The notes under the pieces: generated by a model
What the model was told of the DNA's origin: nothing
What the model saw: the letters and a program-made list of their open reading frames with translations, nothing else
Database searches by the model: none
Shown: one piece after another, positions 16,071 to 23,824 of the stretch
Layout: each line of letters starts with the position of its first letter
Numbering within the stretch: the first letter of the stretch is position 1
Translations under genes and position numbers: made by a program
Source of the DNA: Dorea longicatena
GTDB lineage: Bacteria > Bacillota > Clostridia > Lachnospirales > Lachnospiraceae
Direction: 5' to 3'
DNA: 64,000 nucleotides
NCBI RefSeq assembly: GCF_024168045.1
Contig: NZ_CP100126.1
Location: 2,513,001-2,577,000 of the forward strand

Positions 16071-16445
16071 CTACATAAAGATTATATTTTTATATGCTAT
16101 TTCTTCAGCAGTTGCTTGAATATTATTCATCCTTCTCACCCATTCCATCTGATCCTGCATCTTCAATTCTTCCGTCACTCCCCACCGTTCAGCCATCTGC
16201 TCCACCAGCATCTCAACTTTTTCTCTCACCTCTTTATCAATCTGATTCAAATGCTCCGTCAGTTTCCCAGTCAGTACCAGATACTGATACCGGGCATTCC
16301 TGTGTTCCTTCAAAAACTGCTTTCGCATTATTCCATATTTTCCATATACCGGTTCTTCGTCATTGAGTTCCAAATCTGGCAGATAATAATCTCCATGCAA
16401 TGTATAGCTCAGTCCATTCTTTTCATCATAAATTTGTTTCTTCAT
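16071..16445 (-). CDS. TnpV family protein
   Basis: A 124-residue TnpV-family protein (MKKQIYDEKNGLSYTLHGDY, GKYGIMRKQFLKEHRNARYQ, MEWVRRMNNI). The start is the ATG directly after AAGGAT, 4 bp beyond the relaxase stop; a longer frame overlapping the relaxase is not needed. It is the intact partner of the copy at 9090-9464. It travels with mobilizable elements; its mechanism is not known. Confidence 0.8.
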   Translation of the reverse strand: MKKQIYDEKNGLSYTLHGDYYLPDLELNDEEPVYGKYGIMRKQFLKEHRNARYQYLVLTGKLTEHLNQIDKEVREKVEMLVEQMAERWGVTEELKMQDQMEWVRRMNNIQATAEEIAYKNIIFM

Positions 16446-16449
16446 ATCC

Positions 16450-17865
16450 TTACAACTCCATTCCTCTGTACTTTGCTTTATTCTTCTTAATTTGTGCATT
16501 GTGTTCTTCACTTCGTTCTTTCGCCCACGGTATGCGATCACTTATTTTTTTCGGCATTTGCTCTTTCTGTTTTTTCGCTTCAAGTTCCGTCTGCATCCGG
16601 ATATCGTCCTGCACCAGTCGTTCTACCATATCTTTCCCCAACATGCGTAAAAGTCGGTTATATCTGTCTGCAATTCCCTGCAGAATTTCTTTCTCACCGG
16701 ATAATTTCTGATAATCCTTCTGAACTTCTGCCAGTTCCTTTTTAGTGTTCTCGTGCTCCTGCTTTTTCTTCTGAAACTTACTTTTCCACTTATCTCTTTC
16801 TCTGGTAAGTTCTTTCACCTGTGCAGCCATCGCACCGATTTTGTTTTTCATTTCAATGAATAATGGTTTTATTTTCTTATCCCGGTAAGTTACCGCACGT
16901 TCCAATGCTGTAGCTTCCGGCAGAAATGTTTTAATCATTCCATATTCTTTTATTTCCTTACTGACATTATCCATCACTGGTTGCAGGAATTCTCTTCTGT
17001 CCTCCAGTTTTTTCAATTCCGCTTCTGCTTTCTCAGCACGTCTTTCCGCTGTTTCTTTATCTTTCTGGAACTGAATTTTTTCTTCTTCCAAAAGCTTAAT
17101 ATCTGCCCTTGCGTCCGCAATCTGAGAAGTCAATCCTTCATTCTCCACTGTCAGATTTTCTTTTTCCTGTTCCAATTCCTGCACTTCCTTTTTGCGTTCT
17201 TTTTTCTTGAAATTGTAAACATCCAGATGTTCTTCATGTGTGCCTTTCTGTTCCCATTCAATTCCATGCTGTTTTGCGATTTCAGCCAGCACTTCTTTTT
17301 CATGATTTATCCACTGATTCAGTTCTGTATCATGCTTATTTCCACCTTGAAATCCAAGACTTTTCAATGCCTGTTTCAGTGAAACTCTGGTATCCATTCC
17401 TTTTCCCTTCCAGTTGGTCACATAAGGAACAAAGTCAATATGCAGATGCGGAGTAGCTTCGTCCTGATGCAGATAGCAGCTAAATACCCGAAGTGTCGGA
17501 TTCCGCTTCTGGAAGTCTTTCACATATTCGTCCAGTATCTTTACAGCCAGATTTCCTTCTGATGTTCCCACTGCCATATCCTCACGATTTCCTATCTGGA
17601 AGATCACTTCATGGAACAACTTCTCCTGTTTTCCCTGTCGGATTTTTTCATAATAATTTGCAATTTTCCGGTCCTTTCTTTTCCCGACATTGTATCTCTC
17701 AACCGCATCGTCAAACAGCTCTTTATAAACTTCCTTCAGATTCTCATTCTTATAACAAATGTTCAGTTGTACTCTGTCCGGATCTACATTTTCTGCTACA
17801 AAATCCCGTCTGTTATGAGCCAGTGAACCGGCTCCGATCATGCCACTGATTGTTCTTTTCATCAT
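16450..17865 (-). CDS. MOBV relaxase (Mob/Pre plasmid recombination protein)
   Basis: A 471-residue relaxase. The N-terminal Mob_Pre domain (about 1-200) contains the histidine/acidic motif LHQDEATPHLHIDFVPY for metal binding, with an asparagine/arginine-rich start (AHNRRDFV). Residues about 215-400 are a long coiled coil. It should nick the element at oriT and lead the strand into a recipient through a helper element's secretion system. The start follows GAGGTGAG. It is preceded by a region rich in dyads (17945-18075) that is the probable oriT, and followed by tnpV. Confidence 0.88.
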   Translation of the reverse strand: MMKRTISGMIGAGSLAHNRRDFVAENVDPDRVQLNICYKNENLKEVYKELFDDAVERYNVGKRKDRKIANYYEKIRQGKQEKLFHEVIFQIGNREDMAVGTSEGNLAVKILDEYVKDFQKRNPTLRVFSCYLHQDEATPHLHIDFVPYVTNWKGKGMDTRVSLKQALKSLGFQGGNKHDTELNQWINHEKEVLAEIAKQHGIEWEQKGTHEEHLDVYNFKKKERKKEVQELEQEKENLTVENEGLTSQIADARADIKLLEEEKIQFQKDKETAERRAEKAEAELKKLEDRREFLQPVMDNVSKEIKEYGMIKTFLPEATALERAVTYRDKKIKPLFIEMKNKIGAMAAQVKELTRERDKWKSKFQKKKQEHENTKKELAEVQKDYQKLSGEKEILQGIADRYNRLLRMLGKDMVERLVQDDIRMQTELEAKKQKEQMPKKISDRIPWAKERSEEHNAQIKKNKAKYRGMEL

Positions 17866-17944
17866 AAATTTTCTCACCTCTTTTCTGTTTGAGTGCCAGA
17901 TATGGCACATAATTTTTATTTACGCTAGACATGGCGATATTTAA

Positions 17945-18075
17945 GAAACTTTCGCCGGATACGGCGGTTTTGTTACTTTTGTCAAAAGTAACGCAAAAGC
18001 ACTTTCGACAGCCGTACCGTCCATCAAAAGTCCCCTTGCGCCCTGCCGGGGGCATAACGTCCTTATGGACGTCTG
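17945..18075. other. Probable origin of transfer (oriT)
   Basis: Directly upstream of the relaxase are four dyads in 130 bp: CGCCG/CGGCG (17953-17966), GTTACTTTT/AAAAGTAAC (17972-17992), CCCC/GGGG around TTGCGCCCTGCC (18032-18051), and ACGTCC/GGACGT (18058-18073). The TGCGCCCT core resembles the nick region of IncQ-type origins. Position and structure support oriT; the nick site is not proven. Confidence 0.55.
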
Positions 18076-18108
18076 TTCTGCACCGACCGAAGTGGATCAT
18101 AGATCTGT

Positions 18109-18339
18109 TTATCCAGGTATCCTTGCCTGCACATATTCCAGATCTCCACAATAAGATGTCCCCACTAGATACCATTCTCTTGCCAGATTCATCTCCATTC
18201 TGGTCTGTACCCATTCATCACCTACCAGCACTTCCAGTCCTTCTCCACAGTGAAATCCTGTATCAATCCATAAGTCTGATGATAATAATCCATATCTTCC
18301 ATTACTACTGTTGTATCCTAATCTTCCCTGTTTCATCAT
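18109..18339 (-). CDS. DUF5348 domain protein
   Basis: A 76-residue protein of the DUF5348 type (GRYGLLSSDLWIDTGFHCGE, LEVLVGDEWVQTRMEMN, EWYLVGT). These small beta-rich proteins are common next to mobilization genes of Firmicutes elements and have no known activity. AAGGAGC precedes the paired ATG codons; the longer frame to 18387 has no site. It lies between the primase-helicase unit and oriT. Confidence 0.7.
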   Translation of the reverse strand: MMKQGRLGYNSSNGRYGLLSSDLWIDTGFHCGEGLEVLVGDEWVQTRMEMNLAREWYLVGTSYCGDLEYVQARIPG

Positions 18340-18453
18340 TTTCTGCTCCTTTCCAATTTGTAAACGGAATTTGTAAACGGGGCTCAAAAGATTTTAAAAG
18401 TTAACTTTTTAAGTTTTTCCTTCAAGTTCCGTTTACATCGTTTACAATAATCT

Positions 18454-19830
18454 TTACTCAAACGGTATCTCCAACTGTTCCGGTACTTCCATAAAGCCGT
18501 CTTTATCTTTCTTCACAGAATCTTCCATCCTTTTCCATGAACGCTGTATTCCATATTCCTTTCCGAACCGATGTGTACCATGTGGTTTCCAGCCTTCAAT
18601 TGCATTGTTCATAATATTAGCAATCTCTTTACCTTCCCACTGTTTCATTTCTCCGGTTCGATGTAGCGCTTCATCGAACAGAATTCTGGTACATACATAC
18701 TCGTCATCGTAGTCATCAAGAAATGCCTGTATGATTCCGGCATTGGTATCTTCCGGCATAAATTCTTTCTGCAGACGCTTTGCCTCTTCCTCAATTTCCT
18801 TTGTAAATCCTAAGAACACATTTCCCTGTCGATACAGTACCATTGCCTCTGCCCAGGCCTGTTCGATATAGGCTTTGCTCTCTGCCTCATTGTCCAGAAT
18901 ATGAACTTCTGCTTTCGACATATCTGTCATTACCGGAGCAAATCTTCTGTTTCCGGTTCTGTCCAGCGGAAGGAAATTCAGATCATTTGAAGTACCACAA
19001 AATACACACTGTCTCGGTCTGTCTTCCGGGTGAACTTCATAAGGTACTTTGTAAGTTTCTTTCTGTCTGCTCAAAAACGATTTTATCTGTTCAATATTCT
19101 TTGCTGTGATAGTTGCCTTCATTTCCCCCATTTCGATAATCCAGTGATTCTGCAGTTTTCTGTAAATATTTTCATCATCCAGATGATCCAGATTGTCGCT
19201 GAACCATTCTTCTTTTATCGCCAGATATTTGAAAAACGTAGACTTTCCGGCTCCCTGACTTCCAACCAGGCACAGCATAATGTCATATTTTATTCCCGGT
19301 TCATAAATTCTTGAAATCGCTGCCAACATGTGCATTTTCATTACTCCGATTGTGTATTTGCTCTTTTCTGCTCCCAGAAAATGCGGAAGCATATTTTCTA
19401 TTCTTGGAATTCCGTCCCAAACCAGGCTCTCCAGATAATCTCTGATTGGGTGATATTTATTTTCATTGGAAACAATATCTATTCCCGCTTTGATCACACG
19501 CTCACTTGTTATTTCATAATGCTCTTCCAGATACATTTTCAGATTGTATTCGTCTGTATCTGTAACCGTAGGACTGTTATTTCTCCGCTCCCATGGCACC
19601 TCTTTTACAATGTCCATTCTTCCGGAAAGCTCATTTCGTTTAATCGCTTTTTTCAGTACCGGATCATTTTGAAGTACCGTTACACAGTTTCTGATTGTCT
19701 GCTTTGTTCTTCCCTTATCCGTATGCTCCAGCATATTATTGACATCTTCTGTTGTAAGCATTTCCTCGTTCACAATATCTTCTAATTCCATCAAGGACTT
19801 CTCGCTGATATTCGTTAATTCTTTCTTCAA
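18454..19830 (-). CDS. VapE-like (virulence-associated E) helicase
   Basis: About 458 residues, with a P-loop ATPase core of the VirE/VapE family: Walker A LVGSQGAGKSTFFKYLA, Walker B-like HWIIEMGEM, then FCGTSNDLNFLPLDRTGNRR as sensor/arginine finger block. Such proteins act with a CHC2 primase in replication of phage satellites and mobilizable elements. The start is probably the TTG at 19830, correctly spaced from GGGAGG; the reading frame overlaps the primase gene by about 95 bp. It supports replication of the excised circle. Confidence 0.8.
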   Translation of the reverse strand: MKKELTNISEKSLMELEDIVNEEMLTTEDVNNMLEHTDKGRTKQTIRNCVTVLQNDPVLKKAIKRNELSGRMDIVKEVPWERRNNSPTVTDTDEYNLKMYLEEHYEITSERVIKAGIDIVSNENKYHPIRDYLESLVWDGIPRIENMLPHFLGAEKSKYTIGVMKMHMLAAISRIYEPGIKYDIMLCLVGSQGAGKSTFFKYLAIKEEWFSDNLDHLDDENIYRKLQNHWIIEMGEMKATITAKNIEQIKSFLSRQKETYKVPYEVHPEDRPRQCVFCGTSNDLNFLPLDRTGNRRFAPVMTDMSKAEVHILDNEAESKAYIEQAWAEAMVLYRQGNVFLGFTKEIEEEAKRLQKEFMPEDTNAGIIQAFLDDYDDEYVCTRILFDEALHRTGEMKQWEGKEIANIMNNAIEGWKPHGTHRFGKEYGIQRSWKRMEDSVKKDKDGFMEVPEQLEIPFE

Positions 19831-20410
19831 TTTTTTCAACCTCCCTTCTCTTCATCTTGAAAAACTCTACAATCTCTTCTCCTGTTCCAAACATCAGCAC
19901 GTCCAGATAGTCATTTATCTTTCTTTCATTTGCCAATGCCTCCGTAAATAATTCATGCCACTCTTCTTCTGGTTCTGGTTTGTAAAACTCTTTCCAGAAC
20001 TGAATCCATTTCAGATATCTGATCAGCACGTCTGTTACATGTTTCAACCACTGCTCCAGTTTTTCTCTGATCATCACAACTTTAGGTTTCTTTGATATTA
20101 AAGTATTCCTGCTTTGGTGCGTCCTTTTGTATTTGTTTCTGTCTTCGATTTTTATATCTAGTCCAAAATCTTCTATCATCTTTTTCGCAGCTTCATACTG
20201 TGATATTCCAAATAACCTTGCTGTAAAATCTATCGCATCACCGCCCACTCCACATGCAAAGCAGTGATATATTTTATCTGCCTTCATACTTGGGTGTCGG
20301 TCTTTATGAAACGGACAACACGCCATTCCAGTTCTTTTTACTTTTATCCCGTAATGCTCCGCAGCCTGTCTGGCTGTCACACATTCTTTTACCTGTTCAA
20401 ATAATGTCAC
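19736..20410 (-). CDS. CHC2 zinc-finger DNA primase-like protein
   Basis: A 224-residue protein beginning with a CHC2 zinc finger (CCPFHKDRHPSMKADK ... YHCFACGVGGDAIDF, residues about 31-62) as in DnaG, followed by a helical, charged C-terminus without a TOPRIM domain. It probably supplies primers or DNA binding for the VapE helicase encoded downstream, with which it overlaps. The start is a GTG with the strong ribosome site AGGAGGTAGAA. Confidence 0.8.
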   Translation of the reverse strand: MTLFEQVKECVTARQAAEHYGIKVKRTGMACCPFHKDRHPSMKADKIYHCFACGVGGDAIDFTARLFGISQYEAAKKMIEDFGLDIKIEDRNKYKRTHQSRNTLISKKPKVVMIREKLEQWLKHVTDVLIRYLKWIQFWKEFYKPEPEEEWHELFTEALANERKINDYLDVLMFGTGEEIVEFFKMKRREVEKIEERINEYQREVLDGIRRYCERGNAYNRRCQ

Positions 20411-20510
20411 TTCTACCTCCTGCCCCTCCGGGCAAGTCTCTGATGAACAGATATTCGGGAATTGTTGTATCTTTCAATTCGTGATATACTGAATCTGCCA
20501 AGATGGTATA

Positions 20511-20585
20511 TCAGTGAATCTGATTATCAGAGAACTTGCTCAGATATTTTGTCTGGGCTTTTTCTTTTTGTCTGTCAGTAGTCAT
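20511..20585 (-). CDS. Very short ORF interrupted by an in-frame TGA
   Basis: A 24-residue frame (MTTDRQKEKAQTKYLSKF) with a good AAGGAG site. Its start resembles small Arc-like DNA-binding proteins of mobile elements. The same frame continues past one TGA for about 38 more codons to the start of the primase gene, so it is likely a decayed gene or its 5' part. A dyad (TGATATAC/GTATATCA) directly follows the stop. Confidence 0.35.
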   Translation of the reverse strand: MTTDRQKEKAQTKYLSKFSDNQIH

Positions 20586-20597
20586 AGCTTTTGCTCC

Positions 20598-20768
20598 TTA
20601 CACAAATCTCCTTGTAGGAATAATGATAATTTCAAATTTGCTTCCGTCCTCTAATTCAAGAAGAATCACATAATCTGAATCTCGATCTGGTAAAATAGAA
20701 CTTATCTTCAACTTCTTACTGTAGTTAATTGCATCAAATATTTTTCCGACTACTTTCTTTGTTTTCAT
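20598..20768 (-). CDS. Small conserved-looking protein of unknown function
   Basis: A 56-residue protein (MKTKKVVGKIFDAINYSKKL ... SDYVILLELEDGSKF) with a basic N-terminus and beta-rich centre. GGAGGTAGAAGCAA precedes the ATG, and its stop runs into the ribosome site of the next small frame, so the integrase, this gene, the short ORF and the primase appear to be one unit. I do not recognise a family. Confidence 0.55.
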   Translation of the reverse strand: MKTKKVVGKIFDAINYSKKLKISSILPDRDSDYVILLELEDGSKFEIIIIPTRRFV

Positions 20769-20785
20769 TTGCTTCTACCTCCGTA

Positions 20786-21838
20786 TTAACGTTTGTTATC
20801 CAGCATCTCAGCTACTTTTTTCTGTTGTGACGGGTACAGATGCCCATAAGTGTTCAATGTCATCTGAATATCTTTGTGTCCCAATCTCTCCTTGATAATC
20901 AATGGCTCTACGCCCTGATAAATCAAATATGCCACATGACTATGCCGGATATCATGCACTCTGATTGGTTTTACACCAGTCAATGCTTCATATTTCTTGA
21001 GACGTTTCTGCAGCGTTCTCGCTACAATTGGGAACAACCGCTGATCTTCCGGAAATCCATAATGTTTCTTCGCATACTCCTGCACCTCTTCCTTAAGAAA
21101 ATTTGGAATATCAATGGTACGGACTGAATTCTCTGTTTTTGGAGTATCAATCACATCTCTTTTCCTGATCCGGTTATACGTCTTATTGATATGCAGGAGA
21201 TTTCCACTCATATCAAAATCTGAAAGACTCAATGCCAGAAGCTCTCCTTCCCTGATTCCTGTCCAGAACAGAATTTCAAATATCAGATAATCCTCACTCC
21301 CCGGCTCAATCCCGGCGATAAATCTGTCATATTCTGCTTTCGTCCAGAATTCCAGCTTATTTGCATCTGATTTCCCCATCTTTTTTACTTTCTTACATGG
21401 ATTTTCCTTCAGATTGTAAATTTTCTGTGCATGATTAAACAGTGCATTTAACTGATTCTGGATCATACGCTCATAAGTCTTGCTGTAACCTTTTTCCTGA
21501 ATGGTGTTCTGCCACTGGATAATCTCTGCCGGTGTAATTTCATTCATTTTTCTTGTTCCAAAATACGGAACAATGTGCTTGTTCATCATGTGCTGCTTGT
21601 TACGGATTGAATTTTCTTTCAGTTCATTCTTTTTATCTTCAAAATAGACTTGAATAAAACTGTTCATCTCCATTTTCATATCCGCCGCAGTTTTTCTTAT
21701 GAATTCCTTTTCATAATTCAATGCTTCTTTCTTTGTCTTGAACCCTCTTTTCAGCTTCTGTGTTTTCTTTCCTGTCCAGTCAATATAACGGAAGCTTACA
21801 TACCAGGTTCCCTGTGTTTTGTCCTTGTAAGCTGACAT
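20786..21838 (-). CDS. int: Tyrosine integrase of the tuf element
   Basis: A 350-residue phage-type tyrosine recombinase. Residues 1-50 are an AP2-like arm-binding domain (GTWYVSFRYIDWTGKKTQKL), about 55-150 the SAM-like core-binding domain, and about 165-345 the catalytic domain with Arg in FWTGIREGELLAL, HxxR in VHDIRHSHVAYLI, and His plus Tyr in LGHKDIQMTLNTYGHLYP. It should integrate and excise the element at the 55-bp tuf repeat. The excisionase-like gene is 13 bp upstream. Confidence 0.92.
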   Translation of the reverse strand: MSAYKDKTQGTWYVSFRYIDWTGKKTQKLKRGFKTKKEALNYEKEFIRKTAADMKMEMNSFIQVYFEDKKNELKENSIRNKQHMMNKHIVPYFGTRKMNEITPAEIIQWQNTIQEKGYSKTYERMIQNQLNALFNHAQKIYNLKENPCKKVKKMGKSDANKLEFWTKAEYDRFIAGIEPGSEDYLIFEILFWTGIREGELLALSLSDFDMSGNLLHINKTYNRIRKRDVIDTPKTENSVRTIDIPNFLKEEVQEYAKKHYGFPEDQRLFPIVARTLQKRLKKYEALTGVKPIRVHDIRHSHVAYLIYQGVEPLIIKERLGHKDIQMTLNTYGHLYPSQQKKVAEMLDNKR

Positions 21839-21851
21839 CTAAAAACCTCCT

Positions 21852-22043
21852 TCATACTGCTCTCTGAGAGCATCCATAAAATTTTGTTTCCCAGTAAGGA
21901 CGTGGTATCTTCCCACGAACTGCCACATATCCTTCCTTTGCCAGTTCATCATTAAGCTGCTTCAAAATGGAATATGCCTTACTGCGTTTTACACCTAATT
22001 CTTCCATGACATCATCAACAGTCATCATATAATTAGTTCTCAT
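21852..22043 (-). CDS. xis: Excisionase-like small DNA-binding protein
   Basis: A 63-residue protein with a winged-helix/helix-turn-helix (MTVDDVMEELGVKRSKAYSI) and a basic C-terminus (VAVRGKIPRPYWETKFYG), the build of excisionases and AlpA-type regulators. GGAGGAAGAT sets the start; the longer frame to 22094 runs through an operator. It is expressed from a promoter embedded in the repressor operators and is cotranscribed with the integrase, so it should direct excision when repression lifts. Confidence 0.7.
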   Translation of the reverse strand: MRTNYMMTVDDVMEELGVKRSKAYSILKQLNDELAKEGYVAVRGKIPRPYWETKFYGCSQRAV

Positions 22044-22059
22044 ATCTTCCTCCTTTCCA

Positions 22060-22073
22060 GTCACTTTTGTGAC
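22060..22073. promoter_or_regulatory. Operator 1 of the excision switch
   Basis: GTCACTTTTGTGAC, a palindrome apart from its central A/T step, between the xis promoter and the xis start. First of three copies of TCACTTTTGTG in 150 bp. Confidence 0.7.
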
Positions 22074-22089
22074 TCTTTTGATGTTTTCT

Positions 22090-22118
22090 ATCATAATTCA
22101 CTTTTGTGACTTTGTCAA
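22090..22118 (-). promoter_or_regulatory. Promoter of xis-int with embedded operator 2
   Basis: Minus strand: exact TTGACA (22113-22118), 17-bp spacer, TATGAT (22090-22095). The operator TTCACTTTTGTGAC (22097-22110) fills the spacer, so a bound repressor would block RNA polymerase. Confidence 0.75.
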
Positions 22119-22185
22119 TAACCTTTTGCGAATTTAATTTTTATATTCCAAAGTGTTTCACGGTCCACTCTGAAAAAACAACCTC

Positions 22186-22214
22186 TTTCACATCATTCAC
22201 TTTTGTGCTAGAAT
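22186..22214 (+). promoter_or_regulatory. Promoter of the XRE repressor with embedded operator 3
   Basis: TTTCAC (22186-22191), 17-bp spacer, extended -10 TGCTAGAAT ending at 22214. The third operator half-palindrome TTCACTTTTGTGC (22196-22208) lies in the spacer, so the repressor probably controls its own synthesis. Confidence 0.65.
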
Positions 22215-22247
22215 AGAAACACAAATATAATTAAGGAGGCAGCCATA

Positions 22248-22781
22248 ATGGTAGGTAAAAAAATCCGGGCATACCGGGAATTCAGAGGATACAGTCAGAT
22301 ACAATTAGCCGAGCTGTCCGGCATTAATGTTGGTACGATAAGAAAATATGAACTGGGAATCCGGAATCCAAAACCGGATCAGCTAGAAAAGATTGCAACT
22401 GCACTGGGATTAAATGTCAGTGTTTTTCTTGATTTCAATATTGGGACTGTTGGAGATGTACTCTCCATCCTGTTTGCAATCGATGACTCTGTAAATCTTT
22501 CTCTTTCGGAGACTTCAGATCAGAAGATTGCAATGACATTTGATAATCCTACAATGCAGGATTTCTTTAAGAAGTGGTGTCAGTTTAAAAATGTCTACGA
22601 AAAGGAAAAAGCTGAAATATTAGCTATTGAAGATGAAGATAAGAGGCAGGAAGAATTGGATAAGCTAAACGCTACCCAGGAAGAATGGAAATTGCGTGCT
22701 ATGGGAACCACGATAGGCTGCCATACTGTAATCAAAAAGGGAACCGAAGGAAACGAGATTAAAACATATGATCTGACTTAA
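22248..22781 (+). CDS. XRE family repressor of the element
   Basis: A 177-residue protein with an N-terminal Cro/C1 helix-turn-helix (YREFRGYSQIQLAELSGINV, then GTIRKYELGIRNP). The C-terminal two-thirds is not a protease-like LexA/CI domain; it holds an acidic helical region (about 110-150). AAGGAGG precedes the ATG. It lies divergent from xis-int across three matching operators, so it is most likely the repressor that keeps the element integrated. A DUF2971 gene follows within 17 bp. Confidence 0.82.
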   Translation: MVGKKIRAYREFRGYSQIQLAELSGINVGTIRKYELGIRNPKPDQLEKIATALGLNVSVFLDFNIGTVGDVLSILFAIDDSVNLSLSETSDQKIAMTFDNPTMQDFFKKWCQFKNVYEKEKAEILAIEDEDKRQEELDKLNATQEEWKLRAMGTTIGCHTVIKKGTEGNEIKTYDLT

Positions 22782-22798
22782 GGAGGTATTAAATCATT

Positions 22799-23626
22799 AT
22801 GGAGAATTCACCTGAATATTTATATCATTACACTAATATTGAAACTCTTGCCCTTATTTTAGCCAATCACACATTTAGATTAACCTCCTTAGATCAAATG
22901 GATGATTTGCAAGAAAAAGAAGCTTTTGATTTAAAAAATGCTGGTCAATTTTGTTATGTAAGTTCATGGACAGATGATGAAACTGAAAATATTCCTATGT
23001 GGAAAATGTATAGTTCGCTTAACGCCGGTGTACGAATAAAACTGAAGGCTAATCCTTTTAAAGAATTTGAAAATACCCCTTCATCCATATCGGAGGTTAC
23101 ACATCAAACAGTAACCGATAATTCAAATGGATCATATTTGAAATCCATAATTCCCATTGCAGATATGTTAAAAAATGGATTTATAGCTCCTGGCGCATTG
23201 GGTAATAATATTTTACATAAAGTCGAATATACTTCTGATTCGTCCAAGCTATATCCCAAGTTATTAAATCAGGATGGTGATAAATTTAGTATTGCTCTAG
23301 GTAATTTGGGCAAGCATAAGAATATTCATTGGGAATTCCAGCATGAATGGCGCTACATTTTATTACTCATGCCTCTAAACCTTAATCAGGCAGTTGATAA
23401 ATCTGTCAAAGAATTTCAAGCGACTAGTACTAAAATTTTATTTGGGCAGGCAAAACAAGCTTTTCCCTTCTATGATCTAACTCTAGACGAACATGCTTAC
23501 GCACAAATGGAAATTACCTTAAGTCCTAAAATTAGTGCCGGAAATCGCTTAATTGTAAATTCTCTTATAGAGAAATATAATCCATCTGCAGTACTTCATG
23601 AAAGCTCCTTGCTTGGATTAATTTAA
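22799..23626 (+). CDS. DUF2971 domain protein
   Basis: A 275-residue DUF2971-type protein (LYHYTNIETLALILANHTFR, LTSLDQMDDLQE, YVSSWTDDETENIPMWKMYS). The family is common in defence-rich and mobile regions and its biochemical role is unknown. Its ribosome site AAGGAGG overlaps the end of the repressor gene, so it is expressed together with it while the element is integrated. Expression from the lysogeny-like side suggests a host- or element-protective function (inference). A terminator follows. Confidence 0.72.
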   Translation: MENSPEYLYHYTNIETLALILANHTFRLTSLDQMDDLQEKEAFDLKNAGQFCYVSSWTDDETENIPMWKMYSSLNAGVRIKLKANPFKEFENTPSSISEVTHQTVTDNSNGSYLKSIIPIADMLKNGFIAPGALGNNILHKVEYTSDSSKLYPKLLNQDGDKFSIALGNLGKHKNIHWEFQHEWRYILLLMPLNLNQAVDKSVKEFQATSTKILFGQAKQAFPFYDLTLDEHAYAQMEITLSPKISAGNRLIVNSLIEKYNPSAVLHESSLLGLI

Positions 23627-23651
23627 GATTTTGTTATCATTCTGTTATCAC

Positions 23652-23688
23652 AAACGGTTGTCAGGATACTCTCCCGGCAACCGTTTTT
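23652..23688 (+). terminator. Terminator of the repressor-DUF2971 unit
   Basis: AACGGTTG pairs with CAACCGTT and is followed by TTTTTC. Confidence 0.8.
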
Positions 23689-23740
23689 CTATACTATTCG
23701 TTATTCTTTTCTGCTCTTTTTATATATTTCCAGGCAACAG

Positions 23741-23770
23741 AAAAACCCGTAGAACTTCGGTTCTACGGGT
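23741..23770 (-). terminator. Element-borne tuf terminator
   Basis: On the minus strand ACCCGTAGAAC pairs with GTTCTACGGGT around a CGAA loop and runs into TTTTT. It lies 56 bp beyond the tuf stop inside the element, replacing the displaced terminator at 5699-5730 and shielding the element from tuf transcription. Confidence 0.85.
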
Positions 23771-23824
23771 ATCTTACGTTTGGACACAAGTTATCTTACG
23801 ATAACAAATCTATTTTCAGATTGT

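Noticed and set aside
17813..18214. 133-codon minus-strand frame over the relaxase start and oriT
   Set aside because: It overlaps both the relaxase and the DUF5348 genes and runs through the dyads of oriT; composition is not protein-like.
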